Positions 1 through 18,910 of a DNA stretch of 64,000 nt are shown here, one piece after another (the first letter of the stretch is position 1; the number at the start of each line of letters is the position of its first letter). The stretch is from Glandiceps talaboti (lineage: Eukaryota; Hemichordata; Enteropneusta; Spengelidae). The position numbers were made by a program, and so were the translations under genes. The DNA lies in contig NC_135558.1 in the NCBI RefSeq assembly GCF_964340395.1, positions 19,025,371-19,089,370 on the forward strand, given 5' to 3'. The notes beneath the pieces were generated by a model that ran no database searches, was not told the origin of the DNA, and saw nothing but the letters and a program-made list of their open reading frames with translations.

Positions 1-1550
1 TATAGTGCTGAAACGATCAATTGACCTGGAAACCGTTACACTTGTCGTATGTACTCAGGTACTTCTGATGCGTGTCTCTATGATCAATCACCGTGTGTAA
101 GTTTAAATGGTTACACTTTGTCCTTGATTGAGTGACGTCAAAGACACAGTCCCCAGAGCCGAGGCTTTCACCTGTCCTTTTCCCAGTGTATATTACCAAA
201 TAATGGATCGGAGCAGAAGTGTATATAAGTATACAAACAAGTTAGATCTTCACCTGTATCAATACAATACAACCCATGACGGGTTAAAAATGGCCCTTAG
301 TTTTAAACATTGGGTTTTTTTGTTTAGCATTTATTCTCTAACCAATTCCGTGTAGTTTTACCGTGAAAGACAAGTTCAAAGAGTTTATATTTTATTTATG
401 TATTAATGATGAGTAATACAACCCAAGCAATATACCTGGTTACTGTTCGTAATATAACAGTACATTATGACGAGAATTCAGCGACAATGTTGAGTTGACC
501 TTTTGCATTTATTTCTGGGATTTGAAATGTTACTTATATGGTACAGAACTCACTTTTGAGTTTGAAATGTGTCTGTCATCGCGAGAGTAGGAACGAGATT
601 TGGATGACTCGTTGTTAACATAGAAGAAATGACAAACACCCAGCGTAATCGAAAACACGTGAAAAAATGAGAAATAAGGGACCGGACATAAAGCGGCTAA
701 GCCATTCAGTCACATTTTATTGGAGTGTGTTCGATAAATTTGACACATAAAAGGATCAACAAAATTTGGTCTAGATCTCAAGATCTCTCTTCACCATGTC
801 GACGCTCACTGAGAAATCATGAACCGAAAGATGTCCATGCAACTGAGTAAACCACCAACTGTTAGAATGGTGTAAATAATGTATAAGTCGCAGCCTGATA
901 TGATAATGTACCATATTAGGACATTAAGTAACTGCCCCCATCCCAATAAACATTAAAACTTATATTGTAGGGCAGAATTCTGTGATTAACAAAGACATGA
1001 TGTTAATGACTGGGAGGGTAGTTTGAATTTGAAATTTCACCTCAGTTCCTCTTTGAGCTAGACATGAGAATAGATGGGAAGCCACGGATAGCCTCTAGAC
1101 TAAAAAATTAAAGCAAGCTGGATTTATTTACTTTAATTGATGTCATATCAGGACAGGCCCAGACTAGCTGTATTAAAACTATTTCCTGATTCCCCATTTA
1201 CCAAGTTATATTTATTTGGGAAATGAACTGATTATATTATATTTCATATCTCCAAACACGTGCACACATTATTAAGTCTACCTCTACACAATAACATTTT
1301 CTTGACGAAAAAATAAACATAAACCATAAAAGTTATGTTCTAAGTATTAGACTTTCCATACATGTACATATTTATTGAAAAACGTTACAAAAATCATCTA
1401 CCACTCACACAAATTATAATTGGAAATGTGGACTGCAAATATGGTTGACGAGATAATAACACATACTGTTATCATTATCTACTTACTATATACAATATAC
1501 TCGAATGTTCTATGTAGTTTTGAATACATATGTGCTGTTAAACCCTACGG
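1..1550. other. intergenic, no gene recognised
   Basis: I see only short open frames on both strands, no protein family, and no clear repeat in this stretch. It lies downstream of the minus-strand GPCR gene. Confidence 0.4.
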
Positions 1551-1565
1551 TGATGGGCATGATGG

Positions 1566-1618
<53 letters not shown>

Positions 1619-1790
1619 GTGGTGGAGATGGGCAGGATGCTGCATGATGATGGTGGTGATGATGATGATGATGAGGAGGAGGAGGACCAGGAGGAGAGGA
1701 GCAGGAGGAGGAAGAGAACGGCTGCGGCGGCGGCGGCAACGACGACGACCACAAGATGATGATAGGAAATGGAGGAGGATGAAGATTTAG
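1551..1790. repeat. GAT/ATG trinucleotide microsatellite with GAG/GGC-rich flank
   Basis: An uninterrupted ATG/GAT run at about 1567-1618 grades into imperfect GAT, GAG and CGG triplets to about 1760. Every frame is open through it, giving poly-Asp, poly-Met and poly-Ile readings, so the open frames here are repeat artefacts. Confidence 0.9.
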
Positions 1791-2059
1791 ACTAAACACA
1801 CGAAAATGAATATGGTTCTATAGTTGTTATCGTTGTGATTGTCATGACATGTAGACGAAATTAAAAGATACAATATCATGAAATAATATGAATATTGAAG
1901 AAACGGTTTCAGAAAGTGTCTTAGCAAAAGATAGTTACAAGTGTTACAATTTCCTTTATCTTTCAAATATCGCGTCCCGTCGATTACATAAGTACATGGG
2001 TAGTTTGATGCAATACATATTTTGTAATTAGATGTCGAAAATAAATCTAACAGATTCTA

Positions 2060-2120
2060 AATATTTAATTTAATCTAATTTAATTTAATTTAATTTAATT
2101 TAATTTAATTTAATTTAATT
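2060..2120. repeat. (TTTAA)n pentanucleotide microsatellite
   Basis: About ten tandem TTTAA units end at 2120. Flanking sequence to 2590 holds nothing I recognise except a minus-strand AATAAA (plus-strand TTTATT at 2225-2230) that could serve the GPCR gene. Confidence 0.85.
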
Positions 2121-2591
2121 ACAGAATTAATTCGGTTTTATGATATTGGGATGTGTCTGATACTGATACTTAACGATTTCTAAAGAATTCAAAGTCGAGC
2201 TTTACTGGGTTTTTTTTTGGGTCTTTTATTCGATTCGATCTGATATATCAAATTAAAAAAAATTAAGAATGTGGAACTCGGATTATGGGAAATGTGGTGT
2301 TAATCCATTGATAGACGTGTATGAATTACTTTTGTAAACGCGCTGCCATATTGTTTGCAAATATGCATAAACAACAGTCTGCAATTTCGACCCAGGGTGA
2401 GGGGATAGAGGTATTGTTCGAGTCAACCTGGACCGTGACTACGAACAATAAGTCATTCGCATCTGGGTATGCTCGGGATGCAATTCGATTCGACTAAATA
2501 TGTCTAAAATCTAAAAATGGTGAAAAACAACTTTATAGTAAATATATTCAAGATGCACCTGTGGTTCATGTTGTATAGGACCACGACTTGA

Positions 2592-3680
2592 TCACACATT
2601 TGAAGTGTATAAGTGCGACGCGTTATTACGAACACTTGATTCTCGGCCGATACTCGACGTAGCCGTACCGGTGCCTTGCCCTACGGTTCCCCGATTAGTT
2701 TGAAGTGGGGCAACGTTTGATTTGACTCCGAAGGCTTTCTTTATGCCCTTTCTGAACTCACGGTACTGTAATGTATATATGAAAGGATTGACTATCATAT
2801 TGCAATTGACCAGAATCATGGTGATATTGAAATTGATACCAGTCAGATCGATAGGTAGACCGATGCAAAACTGAAAAAACATCACTTGCTCAGGCAGCCA
2901 GCAGATGAAATAGACAACAAAGACAGTCGCAAGAGTCTTTATGATATTTCTGCTAGCTTTTCCCATGGCGGCCGTTCTTGGGTCGTTTTCTTGCATCGAT
3001 GTCGCTGCAAATGCTGGGTTCTTGCGACGCAGAGAGCTAAACATTCGTAGGTAGGCGTACGTCATCAGGGAAACGGGCAGCAGAAATATGATGGTTATGA
3101 AGAAGAAACCGAAGAATTCTTGGAACGTCACGCTCGGCCATATCATAATACAGAATCCGTCCTTCTCGTTGTTAACAGCCAGCCAAATTAATTCGCAGCC
3201 GTACCCCCACATCCAGACAAAACCAATCACAACCTTAGCCTTCGTCTCTGTGAAATGTTTTCTATGGAAGATCGGGTGAACGATTGCCAAATAACGCTCC
3301 AGTGAGACGCACACCAGGTTCATTGTTGACGATACCACTGCTCCTTGCATCAGGTACTCGGACACCCATACTTTACAGATGAAGTCGTTAAAAACACCAA
3401 AACGCAGTGGCCAGGTGGGTGGTATGAACTTCATGGCTACCAGTATTACAGAGGAAAAGACGTCCAGAAGAGATTGGTTGACCAGGAACAGGTTTGTTAT
3501 CGAGCGAAGTGATGGAACGCGGAGGAAAACGAAAATTACAAAAGCATTCGCAAGTGTTCCAACGACACCGATCAGGCCCCATGATATCTTTAAAGTTTTG
3601 TCCACCAGGGAAAGAGGCGTGAAAGAATCGTCTCCGCCACTGACTGCGGATACCGTCGTCATGCCAAGTACATCTGCCAT
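2592..3680 (-). CDS. class A (rhodopsin-family) G-protein-coupled receptor, peptide-receptor type, single exon
   Basis: Plasma-membrane seven-helix receptor of 362 residues in one uninterrupted exon. The frame extends upstream to 3740 but without an ATG, so the first ATG, at 3680 (MADVLG), is taken as the start. Seen: TM1 about 33-55 with Asn45 (GTLANAF), TM2 with Asp73, Cys102 before TM3 and Cys177 in loop 2 for the conserved disulphide, ERY at 128-130 in place of DRY, TM5 Pro202, CWLP at 260-263 in TM6, NPFIY at 298-302 in TM7, and a Ser/Thr-rich tail. Family knowledge: intronless receptors like this occur in large lineage-specific expansions in amphioxus, hemichordates and sea urchins, near somatostatin/galanin/allatostatin-type receptors. 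The ligand cannot be told from sequence. It appears intact. A possible poly(A) signal lies at 2225-2230. Confidence 0.9.
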   Translation of the reverse strand: MADVLGMTTVSAVSGGDDSFTPLSLVDKTLKISWGLIGVVGTLANAFVIFVFLRVPSLRSITNLFLVNQSLLDVFSSVILVAMKFIPPTWPLRFGVFNDFICKVWVSEYLMQGAVVSSTMNLVCVSLERYLAIVHPIFHRKHFTETKAKVVIGFVWMWGYGCELIWLAVNNEKDGFCIMIWPSVTFQEFFGFFFITIIFLLPVSLMTYAYLRMFSSLRRKNPAFAATSMQENDPRTAAMGKASRNIIKTLATVFVVYFICWLPEQVMFFQFCIGLPIDLTGINFNITMILVNCNMIVNPFIYTLQYREFRKGIKKAFGVKSNVAPLQTNRGTVGQGTGTATSSIGRESSVRNNASHLYTSNV

Positions 3681-4827
3681 GCTGTTCAACTCTAACAGTA
3701 AGTGTCCGTAGTAAACGAGACGGTGGCTATTTATGGACACATGACTGAGCTTGCGCCCTCAACGGGTATGTCTTTGCAACTACAGGATTCGTGTATTAAT
3801 AATTATCACTACGTACTGTATGAATTAATTCCTCTCCTCTAACTGCACAATTTTGGCGCCAATGGTATAATCATCGACACTAGTACTTTAGTCAATTTTC
3901 AACATTTGAAGAAAAAAAATTACATTTAAAAGAGATATCTTGTAAATGAGATTTAAAAAGATGGGCGTTCAAGGTTCCCCAGTTTGATGGCAGCCAGGCG
4001 CGTGACAATAACTAGTTAACTCTGCTGAGGATCCTGCAGTATAGTGTACAAAGGATTGATGAAACCGCAAAGAAACATTACTAAAACGTCTTATTGAAAT
4101 TAGAAGCAAAATGACCAAGTTACATATAGGCTATACATTCTGTTCTCAAATTTCAAGCACTAAACATGTTTCATCGACTGCTGCCGACTTGACACGGCAG
4201 CAATGATTGAAGTGACGGGGACATGTAGTGTCTTTTCCCGATGACATAAAAGTAAGTGCACGTGTCATGACACACGATTACTGTGAATGAACGTTACAAG
4301 AAGAGGTTTTGAGGGACAGTTTGACATTTATGAAGAGTACAATCCATTAGGTATACATTGGTTCAGGAAAAACATGGCCATTTCTACTCTCAAGCGTCAG
4401 TTGTTTTCTTTTTTAAAAAAGCAATTAAGATGATGGGACAACCAAAGGCATTGAATTCTGTTGATGTCAAAGTATGTTTTGCTGGTATTTGCTTATACTG
4501 AATATGTCACTATGTACTAACAATATATTGTTCAAGAAAAGATTGACTGCTTGAAGCACTGACAATCTGTTCTTTTCAAACTGATAGATTTCAAGTCAGA
4601 TATGCTGTCGTATTTACGTCATGTAAACTGTGTTATGAAGGAATGGCTAGCGGTAACACCATTGACTGTAAAAGAAAATATAACTTTATATATAGACTAA
4701 ATATAAAGAATAAGGGTGTTGTAGGTTACTCGTTACTCAGAGCTTCACGCTTTCTAGACGATCATCAGGCGACTGATAAATTTTAAAATTAGGATTGTCA
4801 AGGTCGATATGTACACATAAATGTGTG
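3681..4827. other. upstream region of the GPCR gene, nothing recognised
   Basis: Probable promoter and 5' flank of the minus-strand GPCR. I see no conserved element, coding exon or repeat. Confidence 0.4.
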
Positions 4828-4914
4828 TGTCTATGTTTGTTTGTGTGTGTGTGTGTGTGTGTCTGTATGTATGTATGTATGTATGTGTGTATGTGTGTAT
4901 GTGTGTCTGTGTGT
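4828..4914. repeat. (TG)n/(TATG)n compound microsatellite
   Basis: A TG run followed by TATG and TGTATG units. The open frame across it on the minus strand is poly His-Thr and is not a gene. Confidence 0.85.
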
Positions 4915-5510
4915 ATCACACCATAATACTCGTATAAAAACATATATTTCAATAAGAAGTTTAAAAAACTAATTTTGATTTCCTTATGCTGTATTTAGGA
5001 ACTATGACAAATATAACCCTTGTGACGGATATTATTTCACGTAACGTTTCAATTTCGCAATCTTTCAGTTGTGTTCATAATTATTGGTGTCAGTAGATTT
5101 GGGACATTTGGAAAAGTGATCGTTATAATATAATAGTAGTTGTTAAAATACAACCGGTGTTCCGGTCTTCGCTTCCAGGTTATACTACATGTTTTCAAAG
5201 GAATCGCGAAATTTAAGTTAACGGTTTTCGCATAATTTATATATTAGTAGGTGAGATTGACGAAGGGGATTTCAAGAAACGGTAAATGTTAGGATACTAC
5301 CTGTACATGTAAAACTACCTGTAAACACAAGGGGCAGCGAGCATGTAATTGATTGATCGATCGATCGATTGATTTATTGATTGATTTTTTATTTGGTTGA
5401 GTGATTGATCGATTGAATAATCATTTTTTTACTTATTTTGTGTATATTAATGAATTCACTCATTGAGTTTAAAACTATTTCTTTTTCTTTTCCTGGCTAC
5501 TTTGCTCTCA

Positions 5511-5546
5511 GCTATATCTCAGACCACTGAAAGTCTGAGGCTGTAT
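5511..5546. mobile_element. 22-bp palindromic micro-insertion, family P2 (P2-a)
   Basis: The 22-bp palindrome 5518-5539 starts CTCAGACCACT and ends AGTCTGAG. It is flanked by GCTATAT (5511-5517) and GCTGTAT (5540-5546), a 7-bp direct repeat with one mismatch. It belongs with three other insertions sharing these termini. Confidence 0.6.
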
Positions 5547-5605
5547 GTAATTCTCTCTTTTCTTTATTGACTAAGTAAAGATGCCTTGTCCATTCTTCTC
5601 CTCTT

Positions 5606-5877
5606 ATCTAAATTAAAACACCCCTAATCTTATAATTGGCGAGAAATCAGTTACCGCGAAAATTTGCTTTGTGTCTAATCTTCTGGGAGATTATCACACT
5701 GGACAAACATTCGGTCATGCATGAACTAGTAGGGACGAGAAACTTTCTTACTAGTATATGCATGATCGAATGTTTGTCCAGTGTGATAATCTCACAGCAG
5801 ATGAGAGGTAAAGCAAACTGTTAATGTAAGTGATCTCTCACCACCAATTATAAGATTAGGAGTGTTTTAATTTAGAT
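5606..5877. mobile_element. 272-bp foldback (MITE-like) element
   Basis: The outer arms 5606-5639 and 5844-5877 are inverted repeats differing at about one base. Inner arms around 5690-5725 and 5757-5793 (CACTGGACAAACATTC and its complement) pair as well, so nearly the whole unit can fold into one hairpin. No coding capacity. Superfamily unassigned because I see no convincing target duplication. Confidence 0.75.
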
Positions 5878-5880
5878 TTA

Positions 5881-5942
5881 ATTGTATGTATGTATGTATG
5901 TATGTATGTACGTATGTATGTATGTATGTGTGTACGTACGTA
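5881..5942. repeat. (TATG)n microsatellite
   Basis: Tandem TATG units with a few CG transitions, directly after the foldback element. Confidence 0.85.
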
Positions 5943-5949
5943 CATACAT

Positions 5950-6906
5950 ACATTGAAAATTATTGAACAAGTTTAATCAATGTTTTCTAAATTACATTCA
6001 CATGAATATAAGGATTGTCGATTTAGTTTCTAATTTAAACAACATTACTACCTGAATCTTTGTTTATCAATCCTTTAATTGGCAGGTTGCTCTATCGCGA
6101 ACATCGAATGAAATATGGGTCCACAGCAAATTTAGGTAACACACCAGATAATCAATCATAATTTCTTTCCTTCTCTGGACATTTCTACGAAATATCACCA
6201 TGATGCAAAAGTAAATAATCGTTATTTTCAACGTCTTTTCCCACAGCAAATGAGATAATTGTTTGCGATAGACAATTTTTTATCGTTGTCAGGTGAGAAT
6301 AAATTGTAACAGAGTTTTGGAGTAGGTAGTTGTCTTTCCACTCCCGATCTTCTAACTATCAAGCGTTGCCGAACAGTCAGTTACACAGGAAGGGACAACA
6401 AATCTCACAACATACAGCAAAGACTCTCACACAACTGCTTTTCACTGGAAGGAGACTTGATTTATTAGTTCACTTGAACTCAAAATCCAAATCTAACATT
6501 TCATAATAAAACCAAAGTATTGAAAACTAGTAAGGATCCCTAACACGTACAGAAACAATTGGCATGCTACTCATTGGATAGTAGGCAACACGTGAAGACT
6601 CTAAAGCAGTATGATTGGATCCGGATCCGTATATATTAAATCATGCTCATTCCAAGGTTTATATACGTTTACACAAGAAGAAAGATAAAACACATTTCCT
6701 TGTACGTGTATATTCATAAAGACGACATTGAAAGTCAATGAGTATCTGGAGTTGATTAAGGGAAATCAGGAAATCATGGATCAATCTGATTAAATGATGT
6801 GGTGAAAGCTGCTAGATGTGTTTCCATCGATTTATGTCGTTTGTTTTGTGCCGGGTGATCGCCGACTTCCCACAAAGAGACGGCGATCAAATTATAATCA
6901 GATTGC
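5950..6906. other. 3' flank of GATM
   Basis: No gene recognised. On the minus strand, AATAAA (plus TTTATT at 6461-6466) is a candidate poly(A) signal about 440 bases after the GATM stop. Confidence 0.35.
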
Positions 6907-13080
<6,174 letters not shown>

Positions 13081-14455
13081 ACCCAGTTCACAACAGAAAA
13101 TAACTTGCTATAGTTCGAAGGAAATCTCGTACGACTTGTTATACTTCGACACTGATCACCTTTAGCATGTGTGAAAAAAAATTATGAAGACCACATTTAA
13201 CCACATAAGTTATCAAATGTAAATGTACGTGATCATGGCGAAACCGCTCTACACAGGGTAATTGACGAATAATTTTTTTTATTCTCGCGCTTTCCTGATT
13301 TCTAATATTATTGTCACACTTTCTCTATATTTCAAATAAAAGTTATAAATATTGCCATCATAACTATTGTTTCTCCTCACTGCTTATCACTGTCTTATCA
13401 GAGTTTACCGGCTTTGCATTAATTAGTAGATTGCTAATCCTCGAACAAACTCACTGGTCATTATTGGCCATGGCCCAATTAACCTCAGAATTAACACATT
13501 ACACATTAAGCGTAAAAATATATAAATCTGCGGATCCGACTTATGGAAGTATGTGTACAGTGAGAGGAAACTATAGTTATGATGGCAATATTTAAAACTT
13601 TATTTGAAATGTAGAGAAGATATTTTGTCATGTATTTATTATAAATGTTATTTACAATGTCTAAGGAGATAGACTTGATTAGCAAGTAGCTATTTTCTGG
13701 TCTCCTTTTACCTACCTCAAAATGTATTATTTATTTTGTCTACAAATGTAAATTTAATAAGTAGGTAATAAAGAAGATATATAATTATTCTCATTTACCC
13801 TGTGGCAAAGTCAACAAAAAGTCCGTGATCGTCGACAAGCAAAAAATATTGCATTCATGGTCAACAATAGAAATGAAAGACTAAAAAAATCATAATAAAT
13901 AATTATATTAATCTATAATTAAACTAAAATCTTATTACATCACTCTATGAATAGTCTGCCATTCCATCCTCTCATTGACTAACTCTGATGGTATGCTAAA
14001 ACTACATTGTACCTTATATATTAGTTAGTCGGCTGATTTTGTAGCTAGCACACGTATTCTAGGAAACAATATGGACATATATATGATAGTCTCGGTTATG
14101 CAGATACTCGCCGCTCGGATAGGAGCTCTACATCGAGATCGCCCAGACGTGAGTCTGAAAAACATGATCCCAAGTCGTCTGCACCGGATTTATCTTTTTT
14201 TGGTGGTGGAACTATATAGACAGTCCCAAAATAAAGTTTATATTGAGATGTTCATAACCAGCATAAATATACAATGGCCAAAACCACACTACTTTGTTGC
14301 TATCTTGACGTCTAAGAATAACTCGTCATATGGTTTCATGCAGCTTTTACTGTCAAAGACATAATGCTAAATGACCCAAATGGAACTGTCGTTCACTTAT
14401 TGTTTTTTGTTATTTTTGACCAAAAAATGTTTTAATGTGTAGTAATAACAATAAT
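13081..14455. other. GATM 5' flank, no gene recognised
   Basis: Probable GATM promoter and upstream region. Open frames at 13311-13595 and 14071-14364 on the plus strand match nothing I recognise and lack splice or family support. Confidence 0.35.
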
Positions 14456-14459
14456 CCTT

Positions 14460-14770
14460 TCTGGTTAACTGTTCCATATGTTTACAACATGTTGACTGAA
14501 AAACATATTTTGGTATATCCAATCTGGATCTGTCCTTAAATCATTTCAATCTATGTCCCCTTGTTGTCGAAGTAGATACTTTGAAAAATACAACCGGATC
14601 AAGGAGAACATGTAAATGGAAATGTTTATACACTTCCAGCAAATCAGCTCTAATTCATCTAGTTTCTAAAGTTGTCAGTTTCAATAACTGTCCTCATATA
14701 TATCATAATTCAAGCCACCGAGCTGCGGAATCATCCTGGTGAACCGACGCTACACTTTTTCCAAAAATGC
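14460..14770 (-). pseudogene. LINE reverse-transcriptase polyprotein, C-terminal fragment (CR1/L2-like)
   Basis: Read on the minus strand it gives IRADLLEVYKHFHLHVLLDP and FFKVSTSTTRGHRLK, then RSRLDIPKY, the conserved region near the C terminus of CR1/L2-type LINE ORF2 (general pattern LIEVYKILNG...DPNKFF...STRGHSLKL). Several stops interrupt it. It may belong to the same dead copy as the fragment at 15335-15770, but the intervening 560 bases show no reverse-transcriptase motif. Confidence 0.7.
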
Positions 14771-15334
14771 AATATCCCTACTCGTATATATGTGGGGAAG
14801 ACACTAGGGAAACATAGTTAAGGTGTTGACTTACTAGTGCTTTAAAAGATAAAAAAAAAACCCCCAGAGTATTCATAGTAATTGAAATAATTCATGGTTG
14901 GCGTTCATTTTTAAAAGAATAGCAATCAGCAACATTAAACAATACAGGAAATAAAATAAACCGGAAGCATCATACATAACATGCAAATGATATGCAAATA
15001 AAGAAGCCAGAATTTATAATATTGTGATTAAAATGCAAAATTATACAACTGTCTACAAGTGTATAGTCTACAGGATGCCCATAAGTACATTTATACAGAT
15101 ATAAAGCAATCGTACAGTTCACATATTTTAACTTGATTTGCCATCAATGTACAGAAAAACCATGATTTTACATCATTTATGAAATTGCTGCAAAAATAAC
15201 CCTTAATATTGAAATACAAATTGCCAACATATATTTTTTAATTGCTCAGATGACGGGGAACACAATGAGATATGTTGGCAAAAATTAACATGAATTTCAC
15301 ACGAAACCCAAAAATCTGCCATATACCCTGCACT

Positions 15335-15770
15335 AATAATGGAGGGCCAAAGACACAGCATCTTCGACCGAACGAATTGGACGGTAAGCCACTTGATATG
15401 GGTTGAATGAAAGAGGGAGACTAGTTTTCACAACTTTCAGTACTAAACGTTCAAATGCTTTCATTACAGGTTATAGCAACGGGTATGTGTCATTGATGAG
15501 TTGGGAGATTGTGGCTTTCTTAGGGACAGGTATGATTATTGACTTTTTAAATATACTAGGAACCTTACAAGTACTTGGAGACCTACTGAAAATGTCAGCG
15601 ATGATACATGAAAGTTGACTAGAGCAAGCCCGTATAGTAGACGATCGATGCGAGGTGACACCTCATCTGGGCCAGCGGCTTTCAACTTCGCAACAATGTG
15701 CGTTACATCATTGTCCTATACCGAAAAAGAACCAGAACCAGACATGTCGATGTTAGATTATATGTATTTT
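15335..15770 (-). pseudogene. LINE reverse-transcriptase fragment (CR1/L2-like)
   Basis: Minus-strand reading contains KVPSIFKKSIIIPVPKKA, VMKAFERLVLK and NPYQVAYRPIRSVEDAVSLA. These are the fingers-region motifs of CR1-type LINE polymerases (usual form YRPVALTS...VMKCFERLV...DPYQFAYRPNRSVEDAV). Frameshifts and stops show it is dead. Confidence 0.8.
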
Positions 15771-17397
15771 GAGTATTCACCTCCTTCATTTGATGTAGTA
15801 ATCTTCAGATTCAACGAAAATATCAATACAAACACATGAAACCCCAGACTTCTCAATGTAGAACAACATCGTGTCCCTGTAAAGTACCGTACTTACTGGT
15901 TTACCTTACATCGACGTTGGTGGCGCACTTTCAAAATGAAGCGCGAGCGCGTGCAGACGATCGCGCGATCGATATCCGTTGCTAGGAAGGACGCCGAAGC
16001 TCTCATTCAAATTCATATGGAAAGGAGTATGAGACAACAATTCTAGTGAAATCCGAAAAATGATTCTACAAATAAAGGTCTAAGTTAGCTTGAGTCGCAT
16101 TTACATCATACATGATAATTGTTCCTAGTTTCTTAATATGTATATATCGTATAAGCTTATTACATGCTTACATATATTCGGTATCCTGGGTAACTTAACA
16201 AAGCGAAATAAAATGTGAAAATAAAAATATAAAATAGCGGCATCATGATAGATATACATAAGTACACTTACTAGTATCTGGTCTTTGAAAAACACAATGA
16301 AAACAATTCAAATCGCAGAATAAGTTTATATTACGACAGACTCCACAAAACAAGTATAGAATAGATCCAGTCTGTTTGTAATGCTTATCCATATCAGATC
16401 TGTTACCAACATTATATCATGATTATATGGAATATAATCAAAACGCAAAGTGGACGCTTCGCCACTTGAAGTATTAAAGATGCCTGCTGACGCGCTGCTG
16501 TGCTCGCGCTCAAACGCGTTCCTTAACTTGCTCATAATCATGATGATAATAATAGCAAATGAGCAAATTGAGCAAATGCGCTGGAGGTTGAATATTTAAA
16601 TTTCAGTATTTTCATGGACCTTTGCTGAGATTCGAATCATTCGAGCTCGCGCGAGGAGACAGAGAATGTATACGACCGTTGGGGGCGCTATTAAATTGGC
16701 GCACTCCACAGCTGCCTATTAAACTTTAAAGGCACGTTTTATTTGCACAATCAAAATCACGATTTATCGATCACAATCATGATTGGGCAAAGGCCATACA
16801 TGTCATTACACATACAGCGTACCAATCCGCCGTCGTATTCTATTTATATTCCAGCGCGTTTCAAGTTACTGTATGTATTTTTCTGTGTATTGTAATTATA
16901 TATTGATTATTAATTCAAGATACTGAAATAATTATAAACATAATTATAAACTTGACCAAAATTTTTTGATATTGTCTTTATTCATATTATTCTATTGTTA
17001 ATAGACACCAGAATTGTTGCCTCGTGCCCTTGATATGAAGATAGTGTGCGGAGAAGATCTAAATTACATGAGTGAGCGCGTCCGTCCGCGCACTTGGCAC
17101 CCAACTGAAGCAATGTATCACCCGACACTCTCAAGCTACATATATTTCTTTAACTTATCGATCACACAGTGTGTTATATGTATTACACCACTGACAAGTA
17201 ATTACACGTAAATCTACCACTACGATAATAAAGAAAAGACTGGGTTTTTAAAAATATTTTTATTGACGTTTTTGTTATTTTAGATATGCACTTAGCTTTA
17301 TTGTGCCATGATCCCAATGTATAATCAAAAGTGTGTTTACGCTTACGAAATTGATTATTTTAATGGCTGCAATTGTTTATTTCTAACTGTTACAGCT
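15771..17397. other. intergenic, nothing recognised
   Basis: CpG-containing patches occur near 15930-15970, 16480-16520, 16640-16720 and 17070-17100, unlike the AT-rich surroundings, but I see no exon or repeat family to explain them. Confidence 0.3.
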
Positions 17398-17797
17398 CAA
17401 ATGATGCAGGATTGGCGTTTCACTCATGCAACATTATGACTCATACACACCCTCGATCGGACAACGTCTAATGCAAAAGAAACAATTACATAGGTGCCGT
17501 CCACAGTGGGGATGTAGAAGTAGTCAATTTGAAATGTTCCTTACCAGTTACAAAACAATTGCAATCATTAAAATTAAAGTATCAAATACATGCGTAAAAA
17601 TTACTGTTTTCATTTAGAAGCCTGTTTTATTGCACTGTAAAAGAATAGCAATGCTTAATACTTTTCCAATGTGATTGGGCAAAGGATTCTGCTGTGTTTG
17701 TTGTGTCTCTGTTATTCTTAGTCTAGAGTTGAAATATGTCGATTTTGTGTCAAAAACGTAATATCCCATGACTCGTGAAACACCAAGCCAACATCAT
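17398..17797. mobile_element. MITE M1, copy 2 (inverted relative to copy 1)
   Basis: Ends in the same inverted repeats as 11128-11508 (TTCACTCATG inward, AAATGATG outward). Its interior (for example GATTGGGCAAAGGATTCTGC near 17672-17691) is the complement of copy 1. A partial third end occurs at about 17880-17912 (CCAAGCCTACATCATTTTAA). Confidence 0.65.
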
Positions 17798-17799
17798 AA

Positions 17800-18527
17800 G
17801 CTATAATCAACATTTCAACTTGACTACGTATACTTCTACATCCCCACTATACTGTGCGTTTTCAATTAAAATTTGTCTGACGGTGTGGACCAAGCCTACA
17901 TCATTTTAACTGTAACAATACCAACTTAAACATTTGAAACCGATGACTCTGGGTGCAAAGTGAATTCTTAGTACTCACGTACGTTCGGATTTGAAGCCAG
18001 CCAATATCACGTTGTGGTCTACAGCCTTGGATCCAACGCCAGTCTCTCACACTACACCATCAAGCGAGCTGTCCCAGAAGAAATCGTCCTCACTACACCA
18101 CTCTCCAATTACGGTACAAGGCCATCACCCGGTACTACCACCTGGGCTAACACATATATGAATTTGAACGCCAACTTTATTCATTCATCTGTCTGAGCTG
18201 AGCTCAATGTCCTCTCTCGATCGACCAATGAGAAAACCGATCTTTATAATACATTTCAAGGTTTATGTGCTAAGTTTCCAATCTTAGGAATGACGCTTGT
18301 TGTAAAAGAGATTGCAAAACGATAATCAAACTTGAACCTAACAAACAGTGGACGTGTTTTTCTGTATAAAAGCTAGATACGCCAGTGACCCGGCCATGGG
18401 CGGACGTTAGCCATGAAGCGTAATCTCACGTGACCTTTCTAGACAGAGAGTATGAAATGTAGCTTTTGATAGAAGAGACATATTCCTTTAAACAATGAAT
18501 ATACTTGTCAAACTCTTAATGAAGACA
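17800..18527. other. intergenic, nothing firm
   Basis: Contains a partial M1 end (17880-17912) and a 60-residue plus-strand frame at 18014-18196 that I do not recognise. Confidence 0.3.
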
Positions 18528-18910
18528 CAGGAGTATTTTTTTTAAAAACCATGTGAGTATTTTTTTAAAAACCATGTGAAGAGTTTTTTTAAACCACTTG
18601 AGCAGTTTTGTTGTTTTTTTACCATGAGAGTAGTTTTTTTGCCATGGGAGTAGGTTTTAATTTTGGTTTTAAAAAAATACTCACATGGTTTTTTAAAAAA
18701 AACTACTCCCATGGTAAAAAAAACCCTACTCACATGGTTTGAAGAACTACTCACATGGTAAAAAAAAAACTCACATGAAATAAAAACTACTTCCATGGTA
18801 AAAAAAAAAAAAAACTACTCACGTGGTGAAAAACTACTCACATGAAAAAAAACTACTCCCAGGGTAAAAAAAAAACTACTCACATGAAATAAAAACTACT
18901 CATGTGTCTC
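18528..18910. repeat. inverted minisatellite based on AAAAACTACTCACATGGT
   Basis: Units of about 18-28 bp run as TTTACCATGTGAGTAGTTTTT-like copies on the left and as their complement on the right of about 18660, giving a head-to-head array. Poly-A/T length varies between units. No coding function. Confidence 0.75.

Noticed and set aside
1420-1799. Poly-Asp, poly-Met, poly-Ile and poly-His/Ser frames
   Set aside because: Translations of the GAT microsatellite.
3681-3740. 20-residue N-terminal extension of the GPCR
   Set aside because: It has no ATG and would need a GTG start. The first ATG is at 3680.
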